Below, piece by piece: positions 44,834 through 56,717 of a DNA stretch of 64,000 bases (the stretch's first letter is position 1; each line of letters begins with the position of its first letter). Position numbers and translations under genes: made by a program. The notes beneath the pieces are model-generated. The model saw only the letters and a list, made by a program, of their open reading frames with translations, ran no database searches and was not told the DNA's origin. The stretch spans positions 90,493,015 through 90,557,014 of the forward strand of contig OW799237.1 of NCBI GenBank assembly GCA_941918925.1. Reading direction: 5' to 3'. This DNA is from Phyto melanocephala. Its lineage: Eukaryota > Arthropoda > Insecta > Diptera > Rhinophoridae.

Positions 44834-45557
44834 CCCTTTCGACCCGGATGGTACACATGTGTACCACTTAAAGTTTAAACATCTCAAAAAGCTTCAAATT
44901 TAATGTTGCTTGGTTGTACCAAATAGTCTTTAAGTTCTCTTGAATACATTCCAGAATGTGCTGTTATGTTTTTTTTTATTATTTTTTGTATTTACGGTAC
45001 CGTTTTTTGTGACTTGCAACGCAACTATAGTGAAGCGTAAATTTGGGGTTGCATAATATTGTGCGTGAAATTACAAAAAATATTCAAAATAAAAAAGAAT
45101 TTTAATTTTTGCGGCAAAATAAAGGTAAATACTTATAAATAAAAATCTGTTTTATGCTACCTATATGCACCATTTGTATGGTATGGGTGGTACACATATG
45201 AACCAGTAGTCCGATGAGTATGATATCCTGTCTTGAAGAAATTATTTAATTTTCCTAGAAAATGGATTCCGAAGATATTTGAAAAGTTTTGAGAGATGAA
45301 GTTGATAGTACTAGCGATTTAGAAGATTTTTCTGGAGAAAACTCTGAAGAATTTGTACCAATTGATGTATCTGGCTTCAGCGACAAAGAAGATTCACCAG
45401 ACGATGAAAGCTGTTGCAAGTGGTGTTTTTAGCGAAAAAGCCCCCCATAATAGTTTTCTATATTTCTTTTTACCAATAAGTTATATATTGCTTAAATGAC
45501 CTGCTGATATCAAAAAAAAATTTTTAGCATTGCTTTTCGAGTGTCGGGTCGAAAGGG
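44834..45557 (+). mobile_element. piggyBac-like element, 724-bp deletion derivative
   Basis: TTAA lies at both borders (44830-44833, 45558-45561). The terminal inverted repeat is ccctttcgacccg (13 bp, perfect). CCC(T)-starting ends with TTAA duplication define piggyBac. Just inside the left end is an 18-bp perfect palindrome, tggtacacatgtgtacca (44849-44866); a degenerate form recurs near 45189. The interior keeps the acidic N-terminus of a transposase at 45262 and a short cysteine-bearing end. Confidence 0.88.
45262..45432 (+). pseudogene. piggyBac transposase N-terminal remnant
   Basis: An ATG at 45262 begins MDSEDI, then a TGA, then KVLRDEVDSTSDLEDFSGEN and SEEFVPIDVSGFSDKEDSPD, ending CCKWCF and a TAG. 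A strongly acidic, disordered N-terminus of this kind is typical of piggyBac transposases. CKWCF could be from the C-terminal cysteine-rich finger, joined by the internal deletion. The DDD catalytic core is missing. Confidence 0.65.
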
Positions 45558-45561
45558 TTAA

Positions 45562-46095
45562 CTACTTTTTTATATGGTTATTGCTTTAAAACAATAATAA
45601 GCTGACGATATGTTGTAGTGGAAATATTGTGTAAAATTAATTTTTATAAATTTTCTAATTATAAGTTTTAATATATTTTCTATACACTTCTATAATTCTA
45701 TACACTTTTATACTTCTTGCAATATTTAGTTTTCAGTTTTTGTTATAATTTACCTTTATGAAATTTTAAGTCATATTTTTTTAAGTTCCATTTATAATTT
45801 TGTCCAAAATGTTTTCTCTTTAATTTCTCCTTTTTCCAAACAAATATCATATATATATATGAGTGTACATTATTGAAATATGTCCGAACAATATCATTCC
45901 TCTCTCTCTGTCTATCTTAATAAAAATCAAATGTCGTTCATTGGTAATCGTACCGATTTCGCAAAATATTTTTTTTTTAATTTTTCTTATAGCCCAACTT
46001 AGTTTTTTACTTTTTTTCACTTATTTTAATTTATATAAAATTTGCTGGACTGATTTGTGTTTTTTATAGTAACCCATGAAGATCAAGAATATTTT
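45562..46095. other. AT-rich stretch, nothing identified
   Basis: Low-complexity sequence with short spurious ORFs. Confidence 0.5.
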
Positions 46096-46099
46096 TTTT

Positions 46100-46400
46100 T
46101 TCTTAAATTTTAAATTGGTGTGACATCTGCAGAACCATAATTTAATTTAATAAATTTATGGTTTAAATTCTGTGTAATTTTCTACGTTATTAGTTTGCTT
46201 TTTCGAGCAAAAAATAAATAGGATTAAAACAGAGGACATGATATCCCCTACCTCTTATTATAGAAAATGCATTTGATGTAATTTCTAGAAAACTGTAATC
46301 TCTATTTGGTCAAATCTTTGCACGAGCTACGTTTGATAATAATTTTATAACTAAACCAAAAATGGTAAGGATCAGAAAAGGAAAAGTGATACCGTCATAC
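46100..46400. repeat. Decayed dispersed repeat shared with 12720-13080
   Basis: The phrases cgttattagtttgctttttc, ggattaaaacaga, gatgtaatttctagaaa and aaccaaaaatggtaagga match the other copy in order. The small ORF at 46362 is within it and has no recognised motif. Confidence 0.45.
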
Positions 46401-46995
46401 GTATTAAATACCCTTTATAACAACTATTGCATACCCAACAAATTGTGGCGAATAATATTAAAATCGATTTATTTAAAAATACAATGCAAAATTTTTAACA
46501 AAAATTTCACACCAACAAACAATACTGTGTATATTTCTATATTAATTTTATTTTAATATTTTATTATTTTTATTATTTAATACTTTTTATTTTAATATTT
46601 GTCTGTACTATGACAACAATGATCTAACAATTATTTTACATTTATTTGTTTATTTGTATTCATACATATTTACAGACAATATTTTGTATTTTCATATGTA
46701 TTTCTTTATAAAATGAGTTTTTCTTTTTTAATTTTTTGTCCATTTTATTTCCTATTTTAGTGGAGTACTTTTTGACATATTTTTAAGTCTATTCCTTTAT
46801 TACATCCATGTAAGCATGTACACGTGTATGTGTTACAATATTTTCAAAGTATAACCTTAATAGTATGTTGTTGTATTTTATAAGCATGCAACATTGTTTC
46901 ATACAAAGGTCATTATGTCTTTGAACAATAAGTAACGGCAACACAAACGTAAAGAACTTACACTTATACAAGCATATTGCACACTAAATACGATA

Positions 46996-47210
46996 ACGTC
47001 ACAACTCAAAAATTTTACAAAATCGATTGTTTTCTATAAAATGATTCACAATACACATCTTTAACTACTTTAAATATTCCTTTATCATTATTATATTTAT
47101 TTTAATTTAAAATTAACTTTATGTCTGTTATTTTTGCTAATTGCATTGCTTCTACACGACTAACACTTTTTTGTCTCTACTGAAAATTACAAAATTTTGA
47201 GTTGTGACGT
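46996..47210. mobile_element. 215-bp TA-flanked MITE
   Basis: The left end reads acgtcacaactcaaaaattt and the complement of the right end reads acgtcacaactcaaaatttt, an inverted repeat of about 24 bp. TA lies at both borders (46994-46995, 47211-47212). The core is AT-rich and non-coding. The TA duplication suggests mobilisation by a Tc1/mariner transposase. Confidence 0.8.
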
Positions 47211-47212
47211 TA

Positions 47213-47910
47213 TTAAATTTTTATTTGCGATATACTTATAATCATATACATATAAATATGTTTATGACTAAAAAACAAACATTTTAAAATTAACTTGTTT
47301 TTAAGAACATTGAACTCAAGTTACTTTCATCGTTTACAATTTACATGACTTGCTAAATAACATTTTGTGGAGGTGAGGTGAAAAACTACTTTGCAGAGTT
47401 GTTGCTATGCCACAATTAAAAAGGTAAATTAGAAATCCAAATATTTTTGTGAATGTTCGTCAAGAAAATCCTTCAATGCTTAAAACAATTCTTCAAATAT
47501 TGCTGACAATATAAAGATACAAAATAAACACAAATCTCTCATTCTAAATATTTTTGATACTTTGTTACAATTATAAAAACGATTTTTATTTGTTTAAATA
47601 CTTTTAAAATATTTTTCAAGGGTTATTGTCGAGTAGCAAGTTATTAGGACTTGCTAAAATGCAATCAAAAGAACGATATAACTTGAAGGAAATATAATTT
47701 CATAAGATTATCAGTTATATTTGCCAATAAGGAAATCTTTTGGCATTTTCTAAAGAAGTTCCTATGTATTGGTCTGCTCCAGCATGCCAAATTATAAAAA
47801 TGGAAAGGTTAACAATTCTAAAAGTTACGGCCTACAGTAAAATTACGGCAATAAAATAAATAAATTGAAATAAAATTAAGGACAATTTTACCTTCGCAAT
47901 ATCGGTAGCA
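47213..47910. other. AT-rich stretch, nothing identified
   Basis: No coding or repeat structure noticed. Confidence 0.5.
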
Positions 47911-47914
47911 AATG

Positions 47915-48540
47915 AAAGGCCTTGAACAGTAAAATAAGTTACAAGATGGCGTCCGAAATTAAATAACTGATATTCAAATTTTTCAAACAGGCTTGAGTTC
48001 CATTTTTAAACATTCCTATTTTTACAAATAATTTTTAAAAAAGTGAGAAAGAAAGAATAATCTTGAAAAGTATGTTTTACCACCACTAGCTGAGTGGAAT
48101 GTATTTTAGAAACCAGCTACGGATCTCATCATCAGCACTCCTCGATCGGTGATTACGTGTTAGTTGTTTAAATCATCTATTTAACTCCCAGGTTTTTAAG
48201 TTAATTGACTTCGGTAACTAATATGTTTCCTTTTGTTCATCTTACCACAACGAGTTAGATCGAAATTTACCAACAGCAACACTCTTTTTATTTATTACTA
48301 TCTTTCGTTTATCACTAGTTTTGTCCTGCTCTAGCCACCAGTTAGGTAGGACCAAATATACTTAGTTATTACGGCTTTGTCCACTTTAACCCCCAAATAA
48401 ATGAAAGGGCTTGATTAGTAGAACACAGTATACTATCTAAAAGTATTCAATTAAAGATGGTGTCGGAAAAAAAAACAAAATGGCGTACCTTCCAAAACAT
48501 TTTCTGTTCTCTATGGTCCATGTTTACGTCACAGATTATG
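47915..48540 (+). repeat. Diverged interior of the GGTATA-family repeat, with an insertion
   Basis: Contains aatgaaaggcc..ttgaaca, caagatggcgtccgaa, aatgaaagggcttgat and aagatggtgtcggaa, which match the interior of the copy at 62920 (minus strand). The middle (about 48070-48340) does not match and may be an insertion. A phrase identical to a Pol III A-box consensus, tagctgagtgg, is at about 48090, without a convincing B-box. Confidence 0.4.
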
Positions 48541-48544
48541 AATG

Positions 48545-50235
48545 CTCTTAAATAATATAACGCAGACACTTATCAACCCAATCATATGCTGCTAAAGAAC
48601 ACAAACATTTTCATCAAGAATGGTGCTCATATAACCGTCATCATATTCAGGAACCTCTGTAAAAAAACCTAAAATTCTTAGTGAACATTTAAAAGAACAA
48701 ATAATTGAATTATGACGTTCAAGACAATATCAGAAGAGAGTTTTTAGGTCAATACCAATTAGTACAAAATTGCGCATAACTTTTATATAAATTTATCTTT
48801 TTGAAATCCCTGAAAGGTAAATCAGTTACCTTAAACTAAATATTCTTTGCAATATTACATATTGTTTTACATATTTAGTTCTTTCTTAGATTCTAACGTT
48901 ACACTCACATTATTGTCATGAATACCTCATTTCGTTTTATTTAATTAAATGTAAAGTTCTTAAAGAAATATTCATTTTATATATTAAAAATATTTATTTT
49001 AATAAAATTTAATATGACAAAAAGAGCTACACAATATATTCCTGGGGTGGGGCACACAACAAGTTTAGCTTAACCACAAAATACATACACACATACATAC
49101 GAAAACCAATGCAAAAACAACATCACTTAAAAGTATTACAAAAAAGGATGTCAATATTCAAAAAAAAACTGTAAAACGAAAGCCAAATTTCAGAAGAAAT
49201 AAAGCTGACTATATATTTCATCTTCCATACATTGTTACTTTCAAAAAGGTAGAATAATGACTTGACAAAATTGTTTTATCTTGATGTCTAGTAAAACAAA
49301 TACTAAAGACCGTAACCAATACATCAATAGCAAAACACACAATAGAGGAAATACAGAAAAAAAATTAATAGAAAAGTTGAATGGCATCATAAGTTAGGCA
49401 GATAAAAAGCCCTATAAAAGTTATTGAAAATTGTTGAAAAGAATTGAAAAAAAAAAACGTTTTACTGGTTTCTTTAAGATGTTTCCCCCTCCTCTTAAAA
49501 CATAAACCAAGGTCTTTGCTTTTCATTTATCTACGTACATTTTTTTCTTTTTAGCATGACTGTTTGATTCATTTCGATTCAATCACCTTTACAGGTGTAG
49601 TAAAAGTAATTTAGGGGATAAATTACTTTTAACAGAACAGGAACGTAGATGGTCGTACTGGTTTTTACACTCGTACTTTAACCCTTTTATTTAATTGAAC
49701 AATTTATTTTCTTTTTGATAACCGTTCGATTTATTTTTTTAATAGAGAAAGTTGCAAGTTTTTCTGACATACTCCTTATTTCCACATAAATAGAAGAATT
49801 TATATTTCTACAGATGTAAAATTAAAAAAAAATTAACTCAAACTCCTCTAAAATAATTTTCTATAAAAATGTCAAATTTTTGGGTAATTTTGGAAACTGG
49901 AAAAAAAAAATTAAAAAACTATCAAATGGGAATTTTAACAACACAGATGTTTACCACTAAATTCTGAACTTTTAAGTTAATAAAATTAATTTTGTTGTCC
50001 CAAAAGTTCACTAACTTTCTAACTAAATCTTAAATAATATCGCAAAAATGAATTAGTTATAAATGCAAAATAAACTAAAACTTAACCAATAATAGAATTT
50101 GTAAATATAGCAATTATTTTTTGTATCATTATAATTAACAGTTAACAAAAATGTTTTTTATTCAGAATTTACTAACAATTAAAATTCGAAACTAATTTTT
50201 AAAGGAGCAATAGCGACTATTGTTTTCAGCTCTCA
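48545..50235. other. AT-rich stretch, nothing identified
   Basis: No coding or TE signature noticed. Confidence 0.5.
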
Positions 50236-50239
50236 GAGT

Positions 50240-51290
50240 TATACCCTTCACCTGTGGTGCACAAGGGTATATATAGCTTTGCCATTCCGTTTGTAATTTC
50301 TACAATTTTCATTTCCGACCCCATAGAGTATATATTTTCTGAAAGCTTATGAATAGAGGAGTCGATTAAGTCCTGACCGTCTGTTCGTCTGTTCGTGTGT
50401 TGGTTGAAATCTACTTTTAGAAGCAAATATATGTTCCTCAGAACTGTGTATGATATCAATCTTTTGAAAATATCCGCGAATGAATCGCTATTGAAATTCA
50501 GCACAATCGCCTTATTACTTTCTGAGATATAAGCAAATAAAGACGACTGCCTCGGTTTTTCCCCATATTTTTACCACTTGAATTACAATTTTTTAGCCAT
50601 AGAATAATTTATAGATACTTTTGCTATTATTTAAAGATATAATATGCCTCTAGAGATATTCGTGACAAATTTTGGTTAAGGCGGGCTCTAATCGGTAAAG
50701 TTAATCATCAAGTTTAAAGATATTAATGGTTATACTTTTTTTATTTTACTTTATTATTTCCGAAACAATTTTTACGTAATTGACTACTAGTCAAACCTTT
50801 CATTTGATACGCAGACGCCATCTTAATTTTTATATTTTTTTATGTTCTACTATATTCTAGTGGTCAACCACTTTTATTTGATTTCAATATTGTGAGGGCT
50901 TATAAGGACAAAGCCGTAGTTTTTATATTTAACCCTTGTGTTCGCCATTTTGTTTTGGCCACAATCCGAAATTTTTGATAGCTGTATTATGTTGTTAAAG
51001 TCCTTAAGTTTTTACAAATATTTAGAGCGTTAATGGGTGTATATTTTTAAGTACTCAATTTGGCCCATATACAAATTTACTCTACACCATTTTACAGTGG
51101 CGTATATCATGGATTTTAAATTTTTTATTGTGAATAATATATTGCTGGTAAATCCCTTTTATTTGATGCCAAGTTTAGACCTCTGGGTTTTACATTAGCT
51201 GGAAAAGTTGATTTTCATTGTGAATTTTACGAATAACACCAATGCAACTATTTTTGATGCCTATATCTCAGATGGTTTCAAACCAATTTG
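50240..51290 (+). repeat. GGTATA-family repeat, plus-strand copy
   Basis: Head: tatacccttcacctgtggtg, acaagggtatatatagcttt, ccccatagagtatatatt and gaggagtcgattaag, then a short tccgtctgt array. The interior matches 62920-63857 in reverse (ctctagagatattcgtgaca, ggcgggctctaatcggtaaa, gccattttgttttgg). The minus-strand ORF at its head is an artefact. Confidence 0.75.
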
Positions 51291-51344
51291 TTTTTTTTTT
51301 TTTTTTTCTTTTTGAGACTATGATTTAAAATTCGGTGTTACTAG

Positions 51345-51534
51345 GAAGGTAGATAGGTAGAACAGGTCCCTTTGTAATATTTGAATATTTTATAAGAAGA
51401 GCGTAAGAACAGAATAGAAAAGAAAAGAAGAGAAAGAGAAGCAGACTAGTTTAGAGTCTCCGGCGTGAATCGAAACCGCAACCCTCAGACTAGCAGACCA
51501 TCACATTACTGATTAGTCTACCGGGGCACCCTTA
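51345..51534 (-). mobile_element. tRNA-derived SINE, 190 bp
   Basis: Flanked by the 10-bp direct repeat gtgttactag at 51335-51344 and 51535-51544. On the minus strand it begins ggtgccccggtagactaatc (A-box-like tagactaatcagtaatg). It continues with gggttgcggtttcgattcac, a B-box-like tttcgattc with T-arm complementarity (gcg/cgc), then a T/C-rich body ending ctacctatctaccttc. tRNA-like head plus a long target duplication marks a SINE mobilised by a LINE. There is no poly(A) tail; the tail is a CTAC-like repeat. Confidence 0.75.
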
Positions 51535-51545
51535 GTGTTACTAGC

Positions 51546-52592
51546 ATGTCTAAAAATTATTCGAGAAAACTAGAGAAATTTGATAAAATTTAAAAAAATT
51601 AATATTTTTAAAAAAATTGTTGCCAATAACTTTGCCCATTAGTAACCAATTTATGAGACAACTTTTACGAATAGACCTAAAGGCATATCATATCTACGCA
51701 TATCAAACGCATCTATAAATTATGCTAGTTCTGAAAATTTTTGATTTTTATGATAAAAATATAAGAAGAAAGCAGAGGTAGTCGTGCCTATTTGCTCATA
51801 TCTCAGAAGGTCCAATTGTGCTGGGTTTCAATAGCGTTTCGTTTCCGGATCTTTGCAAAAGATGTATACTATATACAGATCTGTGCTAAAAGTGTGGATT
51901 CTAAAGCTGAAAGTCCACACCACGCTTTCTACGCTTTTTTGCGTCGCACGCCTCTCTCAAAAAAGTTGAATCAATATAGTTATATGTTATAAGTTACGGA
52001 GCACAAAGCGTAGAACGCTCTCACGCATACAACGCAAAAAGTAGATTTACTTTCTACTTTCTTAAGCGTCATGAGCGACGAGATAACAACTCAATTGAGT
52101 TTCAATACCAGAGATGACTAATTATATTTTATTTTTAATTTTATCGATAGGTATGTTTCTTATATTTTTAAATAAAAAAAATAAAAAAAAACGATTTCGT
52201 AATCAAGTTAAAGTTATTGTTGGCAAGAACAAAATATAATCATTTAGAAAAAAATTTCATAAACAAAATTTGCATTTTTTTTATCGATGCCATTTACATA
52301 ATGAGTGCCACCTCTCAACTTGTGTTATTTGATGCACAAAAAGCGTGGTATATAAATTGAAAAGCAAAAAGCGTATGAGGTATAACATGCGTAGAATGCG
52401 CTAACGCGAGAAAGCGTGGTATGGACTCTCAGCTTAAAAGTTGATTTCAGCCAACATACTAGCAATGCTAAAAATATTGTCAACAGTTTTTAGAAAATAT
52501 GTACTAAGTGGGGTCGGAAATGGATATTGTAGAAACTACAAATGGAATGAGAAAGCTATATACACCCATGGCAACGCAGTTGAACGATATAA
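51546..52592 (-). repeat. GGTATA-family repeat, minus-strand copy
   Basis: Minus-strand order: gggtgtatatagctttctca, ccatttgtagtttctaca, ccgaccccacttagtaca, aagttgatt (interrupted by the MITE), then cgctattgaaacccagcaca and gagatatgagcaaataggca. It is in opposite orientation to the copy at 50240, with the SINE near the junction. Confidence 0.7.
51905..52434. mobile_element. MITE with TAA target duplication, copy 2
   Basis: 530 bp. The left end reads agctgaaagtccacaccacg and the complement of the right end reads agctgagagtccataccacg. TAA flanks both sides (51902-51904, 52435-52437). Comparison with other GGTATA copies shows the empty site would read ttctaaaagttgatt, confirming a TAA duplication. 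Internal phrases match copy 1. No ORF. Confidence 0.8.
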
Positions 52593-52594
52593 AT

Positions 52595-54578
52595 CCCATA
52601 ATAATGAAGAATTAAACTGAAAACGCAATAAAATATAGGTCTAATTTAGTGATAGTTATTATGTAGTTAAAGTTATAATATTTTATATTCTGATTGTAAA
52701 AGAAGTTTTGTTGTGTAATTAACAGAAACTATTGTTAACAAATTTAATTTAAAAAAAGCATTTTGTTATATTAACAAAATTTTTAATTAAATTTAAAAAT
52801 TTATTAATTAAGTCAACAAATTATTTTAACAAATTCTTTAACAAACATTTTAATAAATTTCAATTTTATGATATTTTGTCTATTCATCCCCAAACTCTCG
52901 CCTACTCAAGTACGCACCTGTAACTACTTACAAATGTTCATGTTTTCTTCTTAACACCCTTTAGCAACATAACCATCAATATGTTTTTGAAGTATTTGCT
53001 AGTTTTTTGCTTTAATTGCAAAAAAAATTAATGAAGCACGTCGAAGTGTATTGTAAGTATTTTAACGTTTAAGAGTTTCAGCAAAAGCATACAATTTTCA
53101 TTTTCACCTCCATCTACCACTTTTACTGCTAAATTTTTTTGTGAAAAAGGCACGTTCTTATTTACAATGATTATGTTTTATTTTATTTTGTTATTTTTTC
53201 TTCTGTTGTTTGCTTTAACTTTGCATTTGCTATTGTTTTTGTGTTGATTTCCTTTAAAAAAAAATCAATTGATGTTTTTGTTGAGTTTGAACGAAGCCAT
53301 TAATCATTGTTTTTTGTGGTAAAACCCTAATCCGAATAATGTTGTTTGCAATACATTTCAAATTGTTTTTTTAATTTTTTAGCGATTATATTTAAGCAAC
53401 ATTTACTCAAATTACACACCCGCAGCTAGAAAGAAAAAAATAACAAAAATAATATCACAAAATACTTACACATTTAGCTTGTACATAAATATTTGCTCTT
53501 TTTAAGTGGGTATTCCACATGCTAAAGCAGTGAACAGACACAGCAACTGATTTGATTTTGTAATACACATGTGATAAATAGTATATGTAAGGGGTGACTT
53601 TGTTGGACCCACTGAACTTCCTATAGGGAAAGCTTTAAAACTAGCTATCATACTTATCAAGTTCTTTAAACTTTTTTCATTATACTTTGTCAAATTGCCA
53701 TGCAAAGTCATGTAGATTTATTTAAAAAATTCGAGCTCTGTCAAGATTACGGTTTGAACTTATAGTCTTTAAATACGGCTTTTTGAATAACATTCATGCA
53801 AATCGAACCCCTGACGTTCACACAAAAAATCAATCGCAGGTGTAAGCACGAATATTACAGAGGACTTTAAGGCTCATTTGGAGAGAAATGCTTAAATCAA
53901 GGCAGTGCAACATGCCATACAGAGTATAAAACCTTAACTTTGTTAAACCAAGTGTTTGGTTACAAAGTTATAATAAGAAATTGACCTGCAAATTGACCAT
54001 CTTATTTATATAATTTGATACTTTTGGACTACTTTTCGTGGGAGTACGTCAAATCTCTGGTCTCTGTCATACACAATGACCGCATGCGCATAGCAAAAGG
54101 ATTTTGAATAATTCGAGATAAAAGATCGTGGTTTGAAATCGCATATTCTTAGTACGCTTCTGAGCATAGTACGCAAAAAATTATGCTTGCGAATACAATT
54201 TCATATTTTTTTCTCGTTTTTTGAATTATGCTCTGAATTAAACAAGATTAAAGTTGCAAGACATATTTAGGATTTTTATGGTTTCTCATTTTTTCGCAAA
54301 TAAAATAAATATTTTTTTTTATTTAATTCGTTTGCAATACAAATTTTATTTTTAAAATTTACCGTTTTTCATTCCTCTCACAAATTAAATATATTTCATT
54401 CCAAACAAAATAGAATCAAAAACGAATAATTCTTTTCAAAAATTACGGTTTTTTATTTGTTGTTGTAGCAGCCATAATAATTTAAACAACACACAATGCA
54501 ACAGATTGGATTTTGCTTATATGTATACATATAAGTAGCTTTATCGTATATAAATATTTTATTTTATACATATGTACA
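52595..54578. other. AT-rich unassigned DNA
   Basis: 52600-53500 is AT-rich with no motif. 53720-54180 has GC-richer patches, none recognised. Confidence 0.4.
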
Positions 54579-54582
54579 TATA

Positions 54583-56238
54583 CTGTGAGCGTCAAAAAAA
54601 GTGTACACAAATATTTTTTAAAACATTGTTTTTATATCAGTATTTTCATTTACGATAAAGTTTTACATTTAGGTACTTTTAAATCAGTATTTAGTTCTCT
54701 ACCTTATTCTAAACAAAACAGCAAAAATATTAACAACAACAAAAAATTTACAACAAAAATAAAAAATAATTCATTTTTTACGCGTCAAAAAAAAGTGTAC
54801 AAACTGTTTTTAAATGAAAATAAAATCGATTTAGTATTTAGTTGATATTGCTTTTGCCTTAATTACAGAATTTAGTCTTCTGGGTATCGATTCTACTAAT
54901 TTTTTGGTTATATCGGATGAAATTTTCTGCCATTCCTCCATTATAACGGATTTCAGCATATTCTTATCGCTAATTGTCCTTTTTCGGAGTTGGCGGTCCA
55001 AATGCACCCACAAATGTTTAATTGGATTTAAGCCCGGTGATTGTGGAGGATGATCCAATGTTTTGGGAGAGCGGTACAGAAGCCATTCTTTTACTATATG
55101 GGATGTATGTTTGGGGTCGTTGTCCTGTTGAAAAATCCAAGATCCTTCCAACCCCAATTTCTCCATACTGAATGGCACGTTGTTTTGCAAAATGTTAAGG
55201 TAGTCCATCTTATTCATTGTACTTTCAATAAAAACCAAATTCCCTACTCCGTTTGCCGCCATACATCCCCACACCATCACCGAACCCCCTCCATGCTTAA
55301 CCGTGGTTATTAAATTTTGGTCAGCATAATCATTGTTTTTTGTTCTCCATACTTTAACTGGTTTTTTCTGGTCAAACACCTCAAATTTACTTTCATCAGT
55401 AAAATGCACATTATTCCAGAATGAAACATCTTTATTTTCATACTTTTTGGCGTATTCTAGGCGTCTTTTTTAATTAGCTGGTAATATTAGTGGTTTCTTT
55501 CGTGGGAATCGACCATGTTACCCGTTTTCGTGTAATGATCGTCGTATTGTACTGGCACGGTAGTTTCTGATGTTGCCGAAACTTCCTCTGATATTTTAAC
55601 GGCACTTTTAAAAGGATTCTTTTTTACATCGCGCACTATGGATCTTATTTCAGCCTCCTTTAAAAGTTTTCGCCGGCCCGACCCTGGACGATTTTCTATT
55701 TTGCCGTATTTTTCGTTTTTATCAATAATTTTTTTTTACAGTATTGTGGCTTCTGTTTATAATAGAGCCAATTTCTCTGAAAGTTTTTCCTTCATTCCGA
55801 AGTTTTATTACTAATTCTCTAATATCACTAGAAGTTTGTTTTCCCATTCCAAAAAAATTAAAATTTACTTCACACGAGGAGATCTTACTCTGCAGATCAC
55901 AATTAATTTACATAAAACAATAAAAACCTTTCATTAGAATGCTAAAATAAAGAAAACAACCAAATATAACGATATTCTTTTACAGTAGCACACCGCTGAA
56001 ATGATGCATATGCAACATGTACACTTTATTTTGACGCGTAAAATATGGATTCGAATTTGTTTTTGCTCCATCATTTATGTATTTGTAAGAAATTTCTCAT
56101 TGTCTTTCTATAGCTAACTAGAGATTAGTATACTAATATTAAAAACCCTAGAATGATAAATTTAGTCATATCTTAAAAGACTAAAAAAATACTTTATTGT
56201 AGAAAAAGTTTTTGTACACTTTATTTTGACGCTCACAG
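54583..56238 (-). mobile_element. Tc1-like transposon of the IR/DR type, full length
   Basis: 1656 bp, with TA at both borders (54581-54582, 56239-56240). Ends read ctgtgagcgtcaaaa and its complement. Each terminal repeat is about 220-230 bp and holds two direct copies of a cgtcaaaa..aagtgtac site: left at 54590 and 54783, right (inverted) at 56019 and 56214. Paired sites within each inverted repeat are the IR/DR arrangement of elements such as Minos, S and Sleeping Beauty. The minus strand carries one transposase gene, now broken. Confidence 0.92.
54831..55847 (-). pseudogene. Tc1 transposase pseudogene, catalytic Glu replaced by Lys
   Basis: The cut-and-paste DD34E transposase starts at an ATG at 55847 (MGKQTSSDIRELVIKLRNEG). 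The paired-like helix-turn-helix (REIGSIINRSHNTVKK) runs into a frameshift in a poly-A run near 55735. The GRPR-like GSGRRKLL segment and linker follow, then further frame damage near 55550. An in-frame TAA at 55470-55472 precedes a clean 192-codon stretch: HFTDESKFEVF with the first Asp, VMVWGCM, and FQQDNDPKHTS with the second Asp. Then comes SPGLNPIKHLW, in which Lys stands exactly 34 residues after that Asp, where Glu is required. Gly also replaces the usual Asp in SPDLNP. The protein is inactive. Confidence 0.92.
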
Positions 56239-56240
56239 TA

Positions 56241-56715
56241 TAATATTTTTATGATCACAAATCTAATTATAATTGATTTAAAGATGCGGGCAAGAAAAAC
56301 AACTATATAGGTCTAATAAAATAAGTAGGCATTTAGGTATATAAAAAGGTAAAGTCATAAAAGGATATGCGTATTAGCAAAATACATATATAAACATATA
56401 TATGTACCTGAAAATGTAAACAGAAAATTCATTATATTCCTAATTTTTTTTTTACTCAGTAAAGCAAAAATCCTTGTTTGTCTTAAATTGAAACTCGTAA
56501 TAAAAGCTACCTTATATATAAGCATATGTCAAGCGCCTATAGGTAAAAAGTTGTGTGTCACATTGTATCCAATGCCTATTTTAACAACAACAATACTTAA
56601 AAAACAAATAGCATCAATGAAAAGGTATATTGGAAAATCATCCCTTGCAAGGAATACAAGACAAAAATTTTTTGGCGCCACATAAAAAAATTGTCTGTAT
56701 AAAAATATATGTAAT
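56241..56715. other. AT-rich stretch, nothing identified
   Basis: The short ORF at 56488 has no recognisable motif. Confidence 0.5.
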
Positions 56716-56717
56716 AG

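Noticed and set aside
46362..46556. 64-aa ORF
   Set aside because: Lies in a decayed repeat shared with 12720-13080; no motif.
48085..48150. tRNA gene or second SINE suggested by tagctgagtgg
   Set aside because: Perfect A-box-like match, but no B-box at the right distance and no cloverleaf could be drawn.
50226..50504. 92-aa minus-strand ORF
   Set aside because: Same repeat head as at 30355; not coding.
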